Below, piece after piece: positions 1 through 8,887 of a stretch of DNA of 64,000 bases. The first letter of the stretch is position 1; each line of letters begins with the position of its first letter. Both the position numbers and the translations under genes were made by a program. The notes below the pieces were generated by a model. The model was given only the letters and a program-made list of their open reading frames with translations. It made no database searches and had not been told where the DNA came from. Source of the DNA: JAEUHM01 sp964538625 (GTDB lineage: Bacteria > Verrucomicrobiota > Verrucomicrobiia > Verrucomicrobiales > Verrucomicrobiaceae); the NCBI GenBank assembly GCA_964538625.1, contig CAZIGH010000028.1, forward strand, positions 3,030 to 67,029, written 5' to 3'.

Positions 1-10
1 AGGCCGCCGG

Positions 11-412
11 GTGGTGGAAGTGGTCTGCGGCCTCATTCAAAGAGACGGCTGCATCCTCCTGGCTCAACGTCCGGCAGGCAAACATCTGGCGCTGAAGTGG
101 GAGTTCCCCGGTGGCAAAGTGGAGCCGGGTGAGGCGCACTGGCCCGCCTTGCAAAGAGAACTGGAGGAGGAACTGGGCTGCCGCGTGGAGGACCCCCTTC
201 CCCTGCCCTGCTCCGACCATGAATACGAACACCTTACCGCACGCATGATCCCATTTCTCTGCCGGGTCATGCCGGGTACGGAAGAGCCCGCAGCCCGTGA
301 GCACCAAGCCATCGCGTGGGTGCCGTGGCATCTCATAGACTCCTACGACTTGGCAGCTGCAGACCTGCCTGTTCTGGAGCACGCATTGAAATGGCGAGCG
401 GCGATTGCCTGA
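11..412 (+). CDS. Nudix (MutT-type) hydrolase
   Basis: Probable nucleoside triphosphate pyrophosphohydrolase of the MutT/8-oxo-dGTP group, which cleanses oxidised nucleotides. The Nudix box is complete: the second Gly of GGKVEPGE, then REL and EEELG about residues 34-57, matching GX5EX7REUXEEXGU. Length (133 aa) is typical of MutT. The frame is open to the left edge of the window, and the first available start is a GTG at base 11, so a few N-terminal residues could lie outside. The next gene is convergent and a hairpin separates them. The exact substrate cannot be told from sequence; other small Nudix specificities are possible. Confidence 0.85.
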   Translation: MVEVVCGLIQRDGCILLAQRPAGKHLALKWEFPGGKVEPGEAHWPALQRELEEELGCRVEDPLPLPCSDHEYEHLTARMIPFLCRVMPGTEEPAAREHQAIAWVPWHLIDSYDLAAADLPVLEHALKWRAAIA

Positions 413-447
413 ACCAGCCACTCGTGCGGCAATGCGGAGTTGGGCCA

Positions 448-480
448 ACAAAAAAGCTCCACCCTCATCGGGTGAAGCTT
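448..480 (-). terminator. Rho-independent terminator (mainly minus strand)
   Basis: An 11-bp stem (454-464 with 470-480, one G-T pair) and a 5-base loop. On the minus strand it is followed by a T run (the A run at 448-455), so it terminates the secreted-protein gene that ends at 503. It may also serve the converging Nudix gene. Confidence 0.75.
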
Positions 481-502
481 CTTCGTCTAAATGAAAGCCC
501 GT

Positions 503-1006
503 TTACTTGGCGAAGGGGCTCGTGGCCATGGTGCGGAAGGCCTGCGTGATGCTGGCCACCGCATCCTTGGGACCGGCGAGCTTGATGGTCACCGGGCCAC
601 TACCCTCTACCGGGATGAGCGCACCGATCACCGCGTAGTTCTCCTGTGCACCGAGTCCGGAGAACGGGTCGGTATAAGTGCCCACGGCGTGGAAGAAGGT
701 GACCTTGCGGCCATTCACCTCCACCTCTTCGACCTTGGGTGCCTCTGCGGACTGCACCTGCGCCTTCCAGCGCTCAATGTTCGCCGGTACATCCCCGCCG
801 GGGAAGTGGAAAAAAACCGCGCTCAGCGGCGCTTCCAGCCCGGCGATGGGATACTCAAGCTGCGCCTTGCGCATGGAACTCGTCGGCTCCACCACCTTCC
901 AGGGAGCGGGCACGGAGAAGTTCAGGTCCAGGACAGTCACCTTCGCATCCTCCGCAGCAGCCGTGAGAGCTGCACCGAGGACGAGAGAGAGAAGTAGCGA
1001 TTTCAT
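503..1006 (-). CDS. Secreted protein of unknown function
   Basis: A 167-aa protein with a clear Sec signal peptide (MKSLLLSLVLGAALTAAAE). The mature part starts with a hydrophobic strand followed by a PAPWKVVEP segment, then alternating strands and a C-terminal helix (ASITQAFRTMATSPF). This is the general pattern of small PsbP/Mog1-like exported domains, but I cannot assign a family. The ATG at 1006 is the natural start because the signal peptide begins there. It lies 46 bp downstream of the cupredoxin gene on the same strand, so the two may be co-transcribed. Confidence 0.75.
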   Translation of the reverse strand: MKSLLLSLVLGAALTAAAEDAKVTVLDLNFSVPAPWKVVEPTSSMRKAQLEYPIAGLEAPLSAVFFHFPGGDVPANIERWKAQVQSAEAPKVEEVEVNGRKVTFFHAVGTYTDPFSGLGAQENYAVIGALIPVEGSGPVTIKLAGPKDAVASITQAFRTMATSPFAK

Positions 1007-1051
1007 AGTGCTGGGTGCTAGGGGTTGATCCTGTCTGGGTGTCTGGGCAGA

Positions 1052-1510
1052 TCAGTTCTCCACCTTGAGGATGCCTTTCATGATGGCAGCGTGGCCGGGG
1101 AAGGTGCAGAAGAACTGGTAGTCACCCACTTCAGCAGGCAGCGTCACCTCCACGGACTCTGTGCCGCCTGGCTGGGCGAACTTGGTGAAGGCGATGATGT
1201 CAGGCGACTCCGGCACGTAGGCCTTGGCCATGCCATTCGGGTCCGTGAGCATACCCATCGAGGCACCAATGACCTTGTCCATGGTGCCCGGCTTGCAAAG
1301 CACCACATTGTGCGGCTGAGGAGCCGCACCACCATTGTTGTTCATCACCAGCTTAATCTTGGAGCCAGCCTTCGCCGTGAAGTCGGTTTTTTCGTAAGCC
1401 AGCGGAGTGGCGATGTTGGTGCTGGGCTTCAGCTCGATGACGGTCACAGCGTCCTGTGCGAACACAGAACCGGCGGCGATGAGGAGTGCGGTGGTGAGGA
1501 TGCGAGTCAT
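1052..1510 (-). CDS. Exported azurin/plastocyanin-like cupredoxin
   Basis: Type 1 copper electron carrier in the periplasm. A signal peptide (residues 1-19, ending SVFAQ) precedes one cupredoxin domain. Likely copper ligands are His67 in PQPHNVV, Cys135 and His140 in CTFPGH, and Met144, the usual H...C-x4-H-x3-M arrangement of azurin/auracyanin. I chose the ATG at 1510 because the longer frame up to 1603 adds a stretch without signal-peptide character. A redox partner is not obvious next door; the divergent neighbour is a DUF1552 protein, and c-type cytochrome proteins occur elsewhere in the window. Confidence 0.88.
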   Translation of the reverse strand: MTRILTTALLIAAGSVFAQDAVTVIELKPSTNIATPLAYEKTDFTAKAGSKIKLVMNNNGGAAPQPHNVVLCKPGTMDKVIGASMGMLTDPNGMAKAYVPESPDIIAFTKFAQPGGTESVEVTLPAEVGDYQFFCTFPGHAAIMKGILKVEN

Positions 1511-1676
1511 GGATGGTTTTCGTTTGGAGTTTGATCTGACGTGCATGAGCACGGGGGAAGCCCAAATCGACATCCAGCCCGTCTTCTTGCAACCACTTTC
1601 CACTTACGTCCCAATGCAGCACAAAGAACACGCATTCCGTCGCAAACTTTCCGATTTGCGCCGCGTATGCCTGTGC

Positions 1677-3032
1677 ATGACAGCGTTCCCCCAGCGCCCC
1701 TCCTCCCTCACTGACCGCCGCAGCTTCCTGCGCGGCCTTGGCACTCTCATGGCGCTTCCGGCGCTGGAGTCCCTCCACGTGCGCGGCTTTGCCGCTGCAC
1801 CGAAGGCGGCAACCCGTCCACTGCGCATGGCCTTCCTCTACACGCCCAATGGCGTCAATGTAGAGCACTGGTTCCCAACGGGCGAGGGCGAGAACTACCA
1901 GTTCGGACAGTCCATGAAGGTACTGGAACCCCACCGGAAGGACTTCTCCATCATCACCGGACTCTGCCATGACAAAGCCCGTGCCAATGGCGACGGCGGA
2001 GGTGACCACGCTCGTGCCACCGCCACCTTCCTCACCGGCGTGCAGGCGCGCAAAACCGCCGGCTCCGACATCAAGCTCGGCGTCTCCGTGGACCAACTCG
2101 TGGCGGATCGCATAGGCCACCAGACCAAGCTCGCCTCCCTGGAACTCAGCACAGATGGCCAGCGCAGCGCAGGGCGTTGTGACTCCGGCTACAGCTGTGC
2201 TTACCAGTTCAATCTCGCCTGGAAGAGCGAGACCATGCCGCTCGCTCCAGAAATGGACCCTAGGCTTGCCTTCGAGCGCGTCTTTGGAGTAGGTGCCAGC
2301 GGCAAGGAAGGTGAGCGCCGCCGTATCCTCAACAAGAGCATCATGGACACCGTGCTCGCAGACGCGAACCGCCTGCAACGTCGCGTGAACAGTCGTGACC
2401 GCGCCAAGCTGGATGAATATTTCACCGCCGTGCGTGACATCGAGCAGCGCATCGAACGTGCCGAGAAGTTTGGCCAGCCTCTGCCGAAAGATTTCCAGGC
2501 TCCCTCCGGCATACCGGACAGCTACCAGGAGCACATTCGGGTCATGTTTGACCTGTTGGCCCTCGCATTCCAGACGGATAGCACCCGCGTTGCCACCTTC
2601 CTTCTCGCGCACGACGGCAGCAACCGCTCCTTCCCCGAGATCGGCGTGCCAGACAGTCACCACCAGATTTCACACCACCAGCGCGATCCCGAAAAGCTGA
2701 GGAAAATCGCCCTCATTGATCAGTTCTACCTCACCCAGCTTGGCTACTTCCTGGAAAAAATGAAGCATACGCCGGATGGCGAGGGCAACCTGCTGGACAA
2801 CAGCATGATCGTCTATGGCGGTGGCATCAGTGACCCAGATCGTCACAACCACGACGATCTGCCGGTCATCCTCGCCGGACATGGTGGCGGTACCCTCAAG
2901 CCCGGTCGTCGCATCGCTCTCAAGCGCGAAGACGAGACTCCCATGACGAATCTCTATCTCTCCCTGCTCGACCGCATGAATGTGCCCGCCGAGCGCATCG
3001 GCGACAGCACCGGCAAGCTGGAGGTGATTTGA
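1677..3032 (+). CDS. DUF1552 domain protein, Tat-exported
   Basis: A 451-aa protein of the DUF1552 family, common in Planctomycetes and Verrucomicrobia and of unknown function. The N-terminus holds a twin-arginine-type motif (DRRSFLRGLG) and a hydrophobic segment, followed by the family opening MAFLYTPNGVNVEHWFP and the typical GVSVDQLVA, YSCAYQFNLAW and GGGISDPDRHNHDDLPV segments. I placed the start at the ATG at 1677 because the upstream 90 codons overlap the divergent promoter region and lack homology features. In many PVC genomes such a gene follows a DUF1592-type cytochrome gene; no such partner is adjacent here. Confidence 0.88.
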   Translation: MTAFPQRPSSLTDRRSFLRGLGTLMALPALESLHVRGFAAAPKAATRPLRMAFLYTPNGVNVEHWFPTGEGENYQFGQSMKVLEPHRKDFSIITGLCHDKARANGDGGGDHARATATFLTGVQARKTAGSDIKLGVSVDQLVADRIGHQTKLASLELSTDGQRSAGRCDSGYSCAYQFNLAWKSETMPLAPEMDPRLAFERVFGVGASGKEGERRRILNKSIMDTVLADANRLQRRVNSRDRAKLDEYFTAVRDIEQRIERAEKFGQPLPKDFQAPSGIPDSYQEHIRVMFDLLALAFQTDSTRVATFLLAHDGSNRSFPEIGVPDSHHQISHHQRDPEKLRKIALIDQFYLTQLGYFLEKMKHTPDGEGNLLDNSMIVYGGGISDPDRHNHDDLPVILAGHGGGTLKPGRRIALKREDETPMTNLYLSLLDRMNVPAERIGDSTGKLEVI

Positions 3033-3049
3033 GTGAATCTGGCTGGGAG

Positions 3050-4240
3050 TCAATCGTCCTCATCCCGCGTCACAAACCGTCGCCGGTGCCACGCTAGCCA
3101 GCACACGGCCAGCACCGCCCAGGTGATGGAGGCGTAGATGTGATGCGAAACCGTAGTGCTCGGAGCCACAGCGGGCACGGCGCGTGTGGTGGCGGCGAGC
3201 ACTCCGAGAAAGACTAGGAACCTTACCCACTTGCTGCGGAGAAAGAAGCCCTCCAAGTCCCCGCTGTGTCCGAACAGGACTCTGCTTCCAACTATCAGCA
3301 TCAGCATCCCAAACCCTCCGATGTAAAGCAGGTGCTCTATGGAAACATGCTGCGCATAGTGCAGCGGTGCCAGTATCAACCCCAGCGCCCCGAGCAGCAA
3401 TGACCAGAACAATCCCGTCGTCAGCGAGCCTTTGCGTGCATTGATCCACTTCACCTCGATGAGCAGGTAACCCACCGCAGCGATCGTCCTCACTCCGTAG
3501 CCCACGAGAGTGTGGCCCTCGGCCTCGATCTGGAAGCTCGCCACCAGCAGCACCGAAGTGACGAGCGCTCGCACCAGTCCTAACGGCTTCGCTTGCCCGA
3601 AGTCACCGCCCAGCATTCGAGGGAACACGAACGACCCGATTCCAAGTACGGGCGGGAGGAGCAGACCTTGATACAACAGCAGGTTCGCAAGGCGCAGTCG
3701 GTTCAAATCCAGCAAGGTGGTGGGAGACAGAAGCAACGCCGCACCCGCGATGCCACAGCCTAGGCCTGTCACCGCCAGCAGCAGTTGAGGCGGCGGAGCT
3801 TCTTTGCGAAACCTCGCTACCCTTGCCACCAGACACACCAGCAGCGACGCCAGCAGGGTGATGAACAGCACGTCTCCCCACCAGTGATGCAGCGAAAGGT
3901 GGCACCATGCGCCGGCCAGATGCAGAGCAAATAACCAGAGCAGTTCCACTGGCGTCAGTTTCGGCGCGGAAGCCATTCTTGGACCTGCCGTACCCAGGAA
4001 CCCCAAGACAAACGCTCCACCAAAGCACTCAATCATCAGCCGTGCATGCACCAAGCCGGGATAAAAGCCAATCCACTGCGCATAGAACAACGGCCACAAC
4101 GCGACGCCCACGATGCTCCAGAACACACCGCTAGCGAAGAACACACGGTATGGCTCTGCCGCCAGCCAGCTTAGCCACGGAGCTGCGGCTATGACACGGT
4201 TTCTCTTATGTTTGCAGGCGGGGAACTTGCTCATCACCAT
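3050..4240 (-). CDS. NnrS-like multi-spanning membrane protein
   Basis: A 396-aa protein with about twelve hydrophobic segments. It carries the opening signature of the NnrS family: AEPYRVFFASG near residue 28, then YPGLVHARLMIECFG and GAFVLGFLGTAGPRM. Known NnrS proteins are haem/copper membrane proteins implicated in tolerance of nitric-oxide stress; the biochemical role is unresolved. The start may be the ATG at 4240 or the ATG two codons later. It converges with the DUF1552 gene (17 bp between stops). No nitrite or nitric-oxide reductase genes are adjacent, so a denitrification role is not supported by context. Confidence 0.8.
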   Translation of the reverse strand: MVMSKFPACKHKRNRVIAAAPWLSWLAAEPYRVFFASGVFWSIVGVALWPLFYAQWIGFYPGLVHARLMIECFGGAFVLGFLGTAGPRMASAPKLTPVELLWLFALHLAGAWCHLSLHHWWGDVLFITLLASLLVCLVARVARFRKEAPPPQLLLAVTGLGCGIAGAALLLSPTTLLDLNRLRLANLLLYQGLLLPPVLGIGSFVFPRMLGGDFGQAKPLGLVRALVTSVLLVASFQIEAEGHTLVGYGVRTIAAVGYLLIEVKWINARKGSLTTGLFWSLLLGALGLILAPLHYAQHVSIEHLLYIGGFGMLMLIVGSRVLFGHSGDLEGFFLRSKWVRFLVFLGVLAATTRAVPAVAPSTTVSHHIYASITWAVLAVCWLAWHRRRFVTRDEDD

Positions 4241-4360
4241 TGCGACGTGCGCCTCCCCTCTGTGTGGTCAGACTCCTCATTCATTCGGCACTAACGTCCG
4301 GTCGAGGTCGGGCACTTGCCAAATCCTGCCATTCATCGCGTCCGTTTTGCTCAGTGCACT

Positions 4361-5182
4361 TCAGTCAACCGTCAACGTGGCTTCTACCTCGGCTATCTTC
4401 AACTGTGCAGGCTTTCGATTCTCAAAAACACTCACCTCCGCATACCCCGCTGCCTCCAGCATCCGCAGCGCCAGCGGGAAGTTATCCCCCACGCGACGAG
4501 AAACATGGGAGTCTGAGCCGATCACCACAGGGATGCCGCGCTCCGCCATCATCTCCAACATCTCGGGGCCGGGATTCATCGCTGCGTAGCGCTTTATCAT
4601 GCCGGAGGTATTCAGCTCCATGTGCACACCAGTTGCCTTGATACGGTCGAGCGCCTCGGCCACTACAGGCCGCACCGTCTCGAAGTCCCAATACATCGGC
4701 TCGTAATTTTTCACCAAGTCTGGATGTGCCAAACAGTCGAAGAGACCTGTCTCCGCAGACTCCGCGAGCAGTCTGAAATAGGTCTTCTGAAACTCGAACA
4801 CATCACCCGTCTCGAAGCGCTGCATGTAGTCCTTTCCCTGCCAGTGCACGCTGCCCAGGCAGTAGTGAAAGTGCGCCATGCCATGCAGTTCCTTGATCCA
4901 GCCTTCATAACCCGGAAAAAAGTCCGACTCCATGCCAAGGCGGATCTCCAGCCTGCCCTCGTAAGCCAGCCGCGCCCGTTCAACGAGCGCCACATACTCA
5001 CCGAACTCGTCCATTCCCATCCTTACCTGCGGCCAGAAGCCATTTGGCATGGGTGAATGGCAGGTGAAGATGATTCCTTTCAGACCACGCTCCAGCGCCT
5101 GCTCCGCATATTCTTCCGGCTCGCCAAACGCGTGCTTGCACAACGGTGTGTGCATGTGTGAGTCAAAGTAAACGGGTTCCAC
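4361..5182 (-). CDS. PHP-domain phosphatase, histidinol-phosphatase type
   Basis: A 273-aa member of the PHP metal-dependent phosphoesterases, closest to the HisJ/HisK histidinol-phosphatases, which remove phosphate in the penultimate step of histidine synthesis. Metal-binding residues are visible: DSHMHT at residues 7-12, FTCHSPMP near 40, GMESDFFPG near 82, CLAHPDL and IGSDSH near the C-terminus. The start is a GTG at 5182; no ATG precedes the DSHMH motif. The SD-like AAGGGAGG abuts the start rather than being spaced from it. Other PHP phosphatases cannot be excluded because no his genes are adjacent. Confidence 0.8.
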   Translation of the reverse strand: MEPVYFDSHMHTPLCKHAFGEPEEYAEQALERGLKGIIFTCHSPMPNGFWPQVRMGMDEFGEYVALVERARLAYEGRLEIRLGMESDFFPGYEGWIKELHGMAHFHYCLGSVHWQGKDYMQRFETGDVFEFQKTYFRLLAESAETGLFDCLAHPDLVKNYEPMYWDFETVRPVVAEALDRIKATGVHMELNTSGMIKRYAAMNPGPEMLEMMAERGIPVVIGSDSHVSRRVGDNFPLALRMLEAAGYAEVSVFENRKPAQLKIAEVEATLTVD

Positions 5183-5189
5183 CTCCCTT

Positions 5190-6017
5190 ATGTACTTGCA
5201 CTCACCTCTTCAGTCTTCAAGCGGGAAAGCCATAGCCTTCGTCTTTCTTCTCCTCACAACCACCGCACTTCACGCCATCGAGTGGCAGCCAGTTGTCATC
5301 CGTGCACCGGAAGGACCTTACACCAAGGCCCTTTGGAGAGCCGATTGGCCGGGCTGCGAATATGAAGACGGCGTAAGTGAGGGCCACGTGCAGGTAGTGA
5401 AGGCGGCCGGCACCACTTGGCTGCGCGTGCTGTACCCGAAAGGCTCCCACGGCGGGCCGGACGGCGGAGCGGGCTGGCGGTATCCGCTCGGCGTTAAAGC
5501 AGACCGCCCCTCTGCTGAGGTGCGCTACACCGTGATGTTTGAAGAAGGCTTTGACTTTGTGAAAGGGGGAAAGCTCCCGGGCCTCTGTGGCGGGCCAAAA
5601 ACCATCACCGGCGGGGACAAAGTCACCGGCGCCGAGGGCTGGTCCGCCCGCATCATGTGGAGAAAGGAAGGTCGCGCCCAAGCCTACGTCTATCACATGA
5701 ACCAGCCATCGAAATACGGCGATGAGTTTGACTTTCCTGAAGACATTCGATTCATCCCCGGCCAGCCCGTGCAGCTCCGCATCCGCGTCACCATGAACAA
5801 GCCTGGTCAGCGAGACGGCACCCTGAAAGTGTGGTGGAAAGCGGCGGACAGGGAGAAGGAAGCGCTGGTCGTGGACAAGTCTGACATGGAGTGGCGCTCA
5901 GTGGCGTCCGTAGGTGCAGACAGCATTCTCTTCAATACCTTCCACGGTGGGAGTGACGCGTCGTGGGCACCCAGTCGCGACTGCCATGCGCGATTTGGCG
6001 GCTTTGAGTGGCGTTGA
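5190..6017 (+). CDS. Secreted PL14-type polysaccharide lyase-like protein
   Basis: A 275-aa exported beta-jelly-roll protein resembling polysaccharide lyase family 14 (alginate/glucuronan lyases). Visible motifs are LRVLYPKGSHGG, YTVMFEEGFDFVKGGKLPG and, near the C-terminus, FNTFHGGSDASWAP. A hydrophobic leader (AIAFVFLLLTTTALHA) precedes the domain. The annotated ATG at 5190 is only 7 bp from the divergent GTG start of the PHP gene; a TTG at 5196 is an alternative. It probably acts outside the cytoplasm on uronic-acid polymers. Family assignment is by eye, and related non-catalytic PL14-like proteins exist. Confidence 0.72.
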   Translation: MYLHSPLQSSSGKAIAFVFLLLTTTALHAIEWQPVVIRAPEGPYTKALWRADWPGCEYEDGVSEGHVQVVKAAGTTWLRVLYPKGSHGGPDGGAGWRYPLGVKADRPSAEVRYTVMFEEGFDFVKGGKLPGLCGGPKTITGGDKVTGAEGWSARIMWRKEGRAQAYVYHMNQPSKYGDEFDFPEDIRFIPGQPVQLRIRVTMNKPGQRDGTLKVWWKAADREKEALVVDKSDMEWRSVASVGADSILFNTFHGGSDASWAPSRDCHARFGGFEWR

Positions 6018-6221
6018 CTGCGAAAGCTTCTTCACTCAGGACCCAACCGTGAACCCAGCCAGTCATCTCCGGCAGGGTGCCGTCCGCAGTCTCAGAGAGG
6101 AAGACCTCAAGAATCCGGTGATGCACGAAATCTGCCGTCTGAACAAGCTCGTCGATGAACTGGCACCTGGGAGGGCGATGGAGAAAGGATTCTTCGCAAC
6201 AGCACGTGAAGCCAGCTTCTG
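6018..6221. other. Gap between convergent genes, no gene supported
   Basis: 204 bp between the stops of the lyase and the serine hydrolase. Both strands have open frames through it, but neither has a start and length that I can defend. No clear terminator hairpin was seen. Confidence 0.5.
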
Positions 6222-7388
6222 CTACCCTTTCGCAAACAGAGCACGGATGAGGCCCAGTTGCTTCTCGCCGGGCAGCACGCCGGTCTCCATTTGATTCATC
6301 ACGTAGGCGAAGGAGATGCCCGAGTCAGCATCGGCAAAGGCATGGCTTCCTCCCGCGCCGGGATGCCCAAAGGCACCGGTGCCCGGTCCGAAAAGTTCAC
6401 GCAGTTTGGTGCCTGATGCTACATCCACCGCATCCATCATCATGCCAGCGCTGAATGCGGTGCGGACGCAGAGCACACCGTCATCGTCCTGGCCCAGAGG
6501 TGTTTGCAGAGCTTGCAGCACCCAGGTGGGAATGAGCTGCACGCCATGGTATTTGCCCCCGTTGGCAAGCACCGCGTAGAACTTGGCCAGGCCACGTGCG
6601 CTGCCCACTCCACCCATGGCAGGGTAGCCGACAGTCCAAGTTTCAGGCTTATTCAAGTCCTGGACGGAACTCAATCCAGTCGGTGAAGCGAAGGTGCGCT
6701 GGGTAAGTGAACCCGGCGTGCTGAATGCTTTCAAAAATGCCTGGTCTTCCGCAGCGAGACTCATCTTCCCAGGGTAGAGAGTTGCCACGCGGTCATGCTG
6801 CTCCGGGGGCAAGCCGATCCAAAAATCCAGCTCCATCGGTCTTCCAAGCACGAGGTCAAACCACTGGCCCAGACTCTCCGCACCAGTGATGCGTCTGACG
6901 ATTTCCTCCAGCAGAAAGCCGAACGTTCTTGCGTGGTAGGCTTGCACCGCTCCGGCTGGTGCCAGCGGCCTCTGCTGCTCCAGAGCGCGGATCACCGCAT
7001 GGTAGTCAAAGATCGGCACCCGCTCGTCCAGCGCGGACAGTCCTGCACGATGCGAGAGCACATGAGCGAAGGTGATCTTGTCCTTGTCATCGAGAAAAAA
7101 CTCCGGCCATACCTCGCACACTGGCGCGTCAAGTGGCAGACCCGCATCGTGAAGCGCCAGCAGAGTCGTAACGGCAGCAGGCCCCTTCGTGGCCGACCAC
7201 ACGGGTACCAGCGTGTCAGGCGTCCACTCGCGCTGACGCTCCCTGCTCATCCACCCGTCTGCCAGCGTGAGCACCTCCACCCCGTCCTGCCAGATGGACA
7301 CCGTGGCTCCGAGTTCCCCACGCTGGGAAAAGCTTTCTCTGAACCATGCAGTGATGGCTTGGATCTGGGACTGAGAAATGCCACTCAT
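6222..7388 (-). CDS. Beta-lactamase-fold serine hydrolase
   Basis: A 388-aa protein of the class C beta-lactamase/esterase (EstB-like) family. The catalytic SxxK motif is SATK at residues 65-68 and the Tyr motif is in the YHARTFG segment near residue 155. The C-terminal part has the glycine-rich FGHPGAGGSHAFAD segment that replaces the KTG box. There is no signal peptide, so a cytoplasmic esterase or carboxylesterase is more likely than an antibiotic-resistance enzyme. It follows the small TPR gene by 10 bp on the same strand and is probably in one operon with it. Confidence 0.85.
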   Translation of the reverse strand: MSGISQSQIQAITAWFRESFSQRGELGATVSIWQDGVEVLTLADGWMSRERQREWTPDTLVPVWSATKGPAAVTTLLALHDAGLPLDAPVCEVWPEFFLDDKDKITFAHVLSHRAGLSALDERVPIFDYHAVIRALEQQRPLAPAGAVQAYHARTFGFLLEEIVRRITGAESLGQWFDLVLGRPMELDFWIGLPPEQHDRVATLYPGKMSLAAEDQAFLKAFSTPGSLTQRTFASPTGLSSVQDLNKPETWTVGYPAMGGVGSARGLAKFYAVLANGGKYHGVQLIPTWVLQALQTPLGQDDDGVLCVRTAFSAGMMMDAVDVASGTKLRELFGPGTGAFGHPGAGGSHAFADADSGISFAYVMNQMETGVLPGEKQLGLIRALFAKG

Positions 7389-7398
7389 CTGGCTGGCT

Positions 7399-7890
7399 TC
7401 AACTAAGCTGCTCCCTCAGCGCGGCGAGGTCCGGATCCTTCCGCGCTGACTTGCGCAGCGCCGGGTCTTTGGCAAAAGCTTTCTCCAAATAGCCCAGAGC
7501 CTGCTGAATGCGCCCCAACCTCGCGCTGTAGCAGCCAAGATTATAAAAATAGACTGCCTTCTTTCTTAGACTGGGCGGGCCGTTACGCAGGAACCTAAAG
7601 GCCTCCTCCGTACGCCCCAACTCGTGCATGCAGTAGGCCGCATGGATGTATCCCCCGGGTTCATCCATCTCCAGCGTGCAGAGCCAGATGGCGTCAATCA
7701 GTGCCGCATCCCAGTCCTTTTCCCCCATGCTGCACAGCACGCGCAACTCCACCACGTCCGTGCGCTTCGTAGCCTCGGGAGGCAGCGCCGCCATCTCCTT
7801 TCTGGCGTCCGCAAACAAGCCCAGGACGATGTAGCCCTGAGCGGCGGCGATTCTGCGTTCGGTTTCCGTCATCATGTGGTGTTCAGGCAT
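7399..7890 (-). CDS. Small TPR-repeat protein
   Basis: About 163 aa, with helix-turn-helix tetratricopeptide units: AAQGYIVLGLFADARKEM, then VVELRVLCSMGEKDWDAAL, then FYNLGCYSARLGRIQQALG. The last has the canonical W/L-G-Y-A-F-A-P spacing, followed by YLEKAFAKDPAL. Several starts are possible (GTG 7902, ATG 7890, ATG pair at 7875/7872); I chose the ATG at 7890. No signal peptide, so probably cytoplasmic. Likely co-transcribed with the downstream serine hydrolase. The binding partner is unknown. Confidence 0.75.
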   Translation of the reverse strand: MPEHHMMTETERRIAAAQGYIVLGLFADARKEMAALPPEATKRTDVVELRVLCSMGEKDWDAALIDAIWLCTLEMDEPGGYIHAAYCMHELGRTEEAFRFLRNGPPSLRKKAVYFYNLGCYSARLGRIQQALGYLEKAFAKDPALRKSARKDPDLAALREQLS

Positions 7891-7931
7891 TTCTGATTGC
7901 ACCCGGGCGGATGAGAACGTAAAACGCGCAA

Positions 7932-8876
7932 GTGAACAAGGCTTTTGTGCTGGGTGCGGGATTGGGAGAAAGACTGCGCCCCCTCACCGACCAACTACCC
8001 AAACCGCTCGTGCCCGTCTTCCACAGGCCGCTCATCACCTATGCCTTTGACCATCTTCGGGCAGATCTGGGGGTGGAGGCTTTCGTGGTGAACACCTTTC
8101 ACTTGGCTGAAGCCTACGAGGCCACCTTCCCCGATGGCACCTATCAAGGGCTGCGGGTAAGTCTGAGAAAGGATGCACCCGTGAGGCTGGAAACCGCAGG
8201 AGGCCTAGCCAACGTGCGCGATCTTCTGGACGGCAGCGGAACCTTTGCCGTTTATAACGGCGACATTCTCACTGACCTGCCTCTCCAGCCCCTCTTGGAA
8301 GAGCATCAGCGTGGAGGCCACCTCGTCACACTCGCCCTCAGGTCCACCGGTCCCGCACTGCACATCGCCATGGACCCTGCCCGCAATGTCGTGACAGACA
8401 TCCGCAACAAACTCGGCACCGGAGACGAAGGCACCCACCTCTTCACCGGCATCTACCTTGTGGAACCGGAGTTTTTTCAATGGCTGACCCCCGGTCAACC
8501 CCAGTCCGTCATCCCCGTCTTTCTCGACTTGATTCGCCAGGGACACCGCCTCGGTTGTGCCGTGATCGACGAAGGGCACTGGTGGGACCTGGGAAACCGG
8601 GAGTCCTACCTGGAGGCGCATCGCGCGCTAGCCAGACTCGGTAACGCTTTTCCACGTTACGGAGGGACAGGTCTGCCCGCTACCTCCCAACCACACGGAG
8701 TCACCCTCACCGGCACCAACGTCATCGGCAGCGGCGCACGCGTGGAACCCGGTGCCGCCCTCCAGGATTGCGTGCTCTGGCCCCATGCTGTAGTGGAGTC
8801 CGGAGCCAGGCTTGAACGCTGCATTGTCCGCTCCCATGTCACTGCATCCGGCGTCCACACCGGTGCCGACTTTTGA
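7932..8876 (+). CDS. Sugar-1-phosphate nucleotidyltransferase (MurU/ManC-like)
   Basis: A 314-aa nucleotidyltransferase that activates a sugar 1-phosphate with NTP. The N-terminal signature is GAGLGERLRPLTDQLPKP (GxGxRLxPLT...PKP), with YNGDILTD near residue 108 as the metal/sugar site and LETAGGLANV for base recognition. Residues about 250-314 are hexapeptide-like (left-handed beta-helix) turns, absent from the roughly 224-aa MurU enzymes. The start is a GTG at 7932. The next gene encodes an AmgK-like kinase and overlaps or abuts it, so the two probably form a kinase plus uridylyltransferase pathway; the sugar could be MurNAc, GlcNAc or mannose. Confidence 0.85.
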   Translation: MNKAFVLGAGLGERLRPLTDQLPKPLVPVFHRPLITYAFDHLRADLGVEAFVVNTFHLAEAYEATFPDGTYQGLRVSLRKDAPVRLETAGGLANVRDLLDGSGTFAVYNGDILTDLPLQPLLEEHQRGGHLVTLALRSTGPALHIAMDPARNVVTDIRNKLGTGDEGTHLFTGIYLVEPEFFQWLTPGQPQSVIPVFLDLIRQGHRLGCAVIDEGHWWDLGNRESYLEAHRALARLGNAFPRYGGTGLPATSQPHGVTLTGTNVIGSGARVEPGAALQDCVLWPHAVVESGARLERCIVRSHVTASGVHTGADF

Positions 8877-8887
8877 TCGCCAAGGTA

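Noticed and set aside
1353..2663. 436-codon minus-strand frame opposite the DUF1552 gene
   Set aside because: The plus strand encodes a clear DUF1552 protein and the end of this frame overlaps the cupredoxin gene.
5914..6294. Open frames in the gap between the lyase and the serine hydrolase, both strands
   Set aside because: They overlap real genes, start inside them and show no domain. A gene remnant is possible but not supported.
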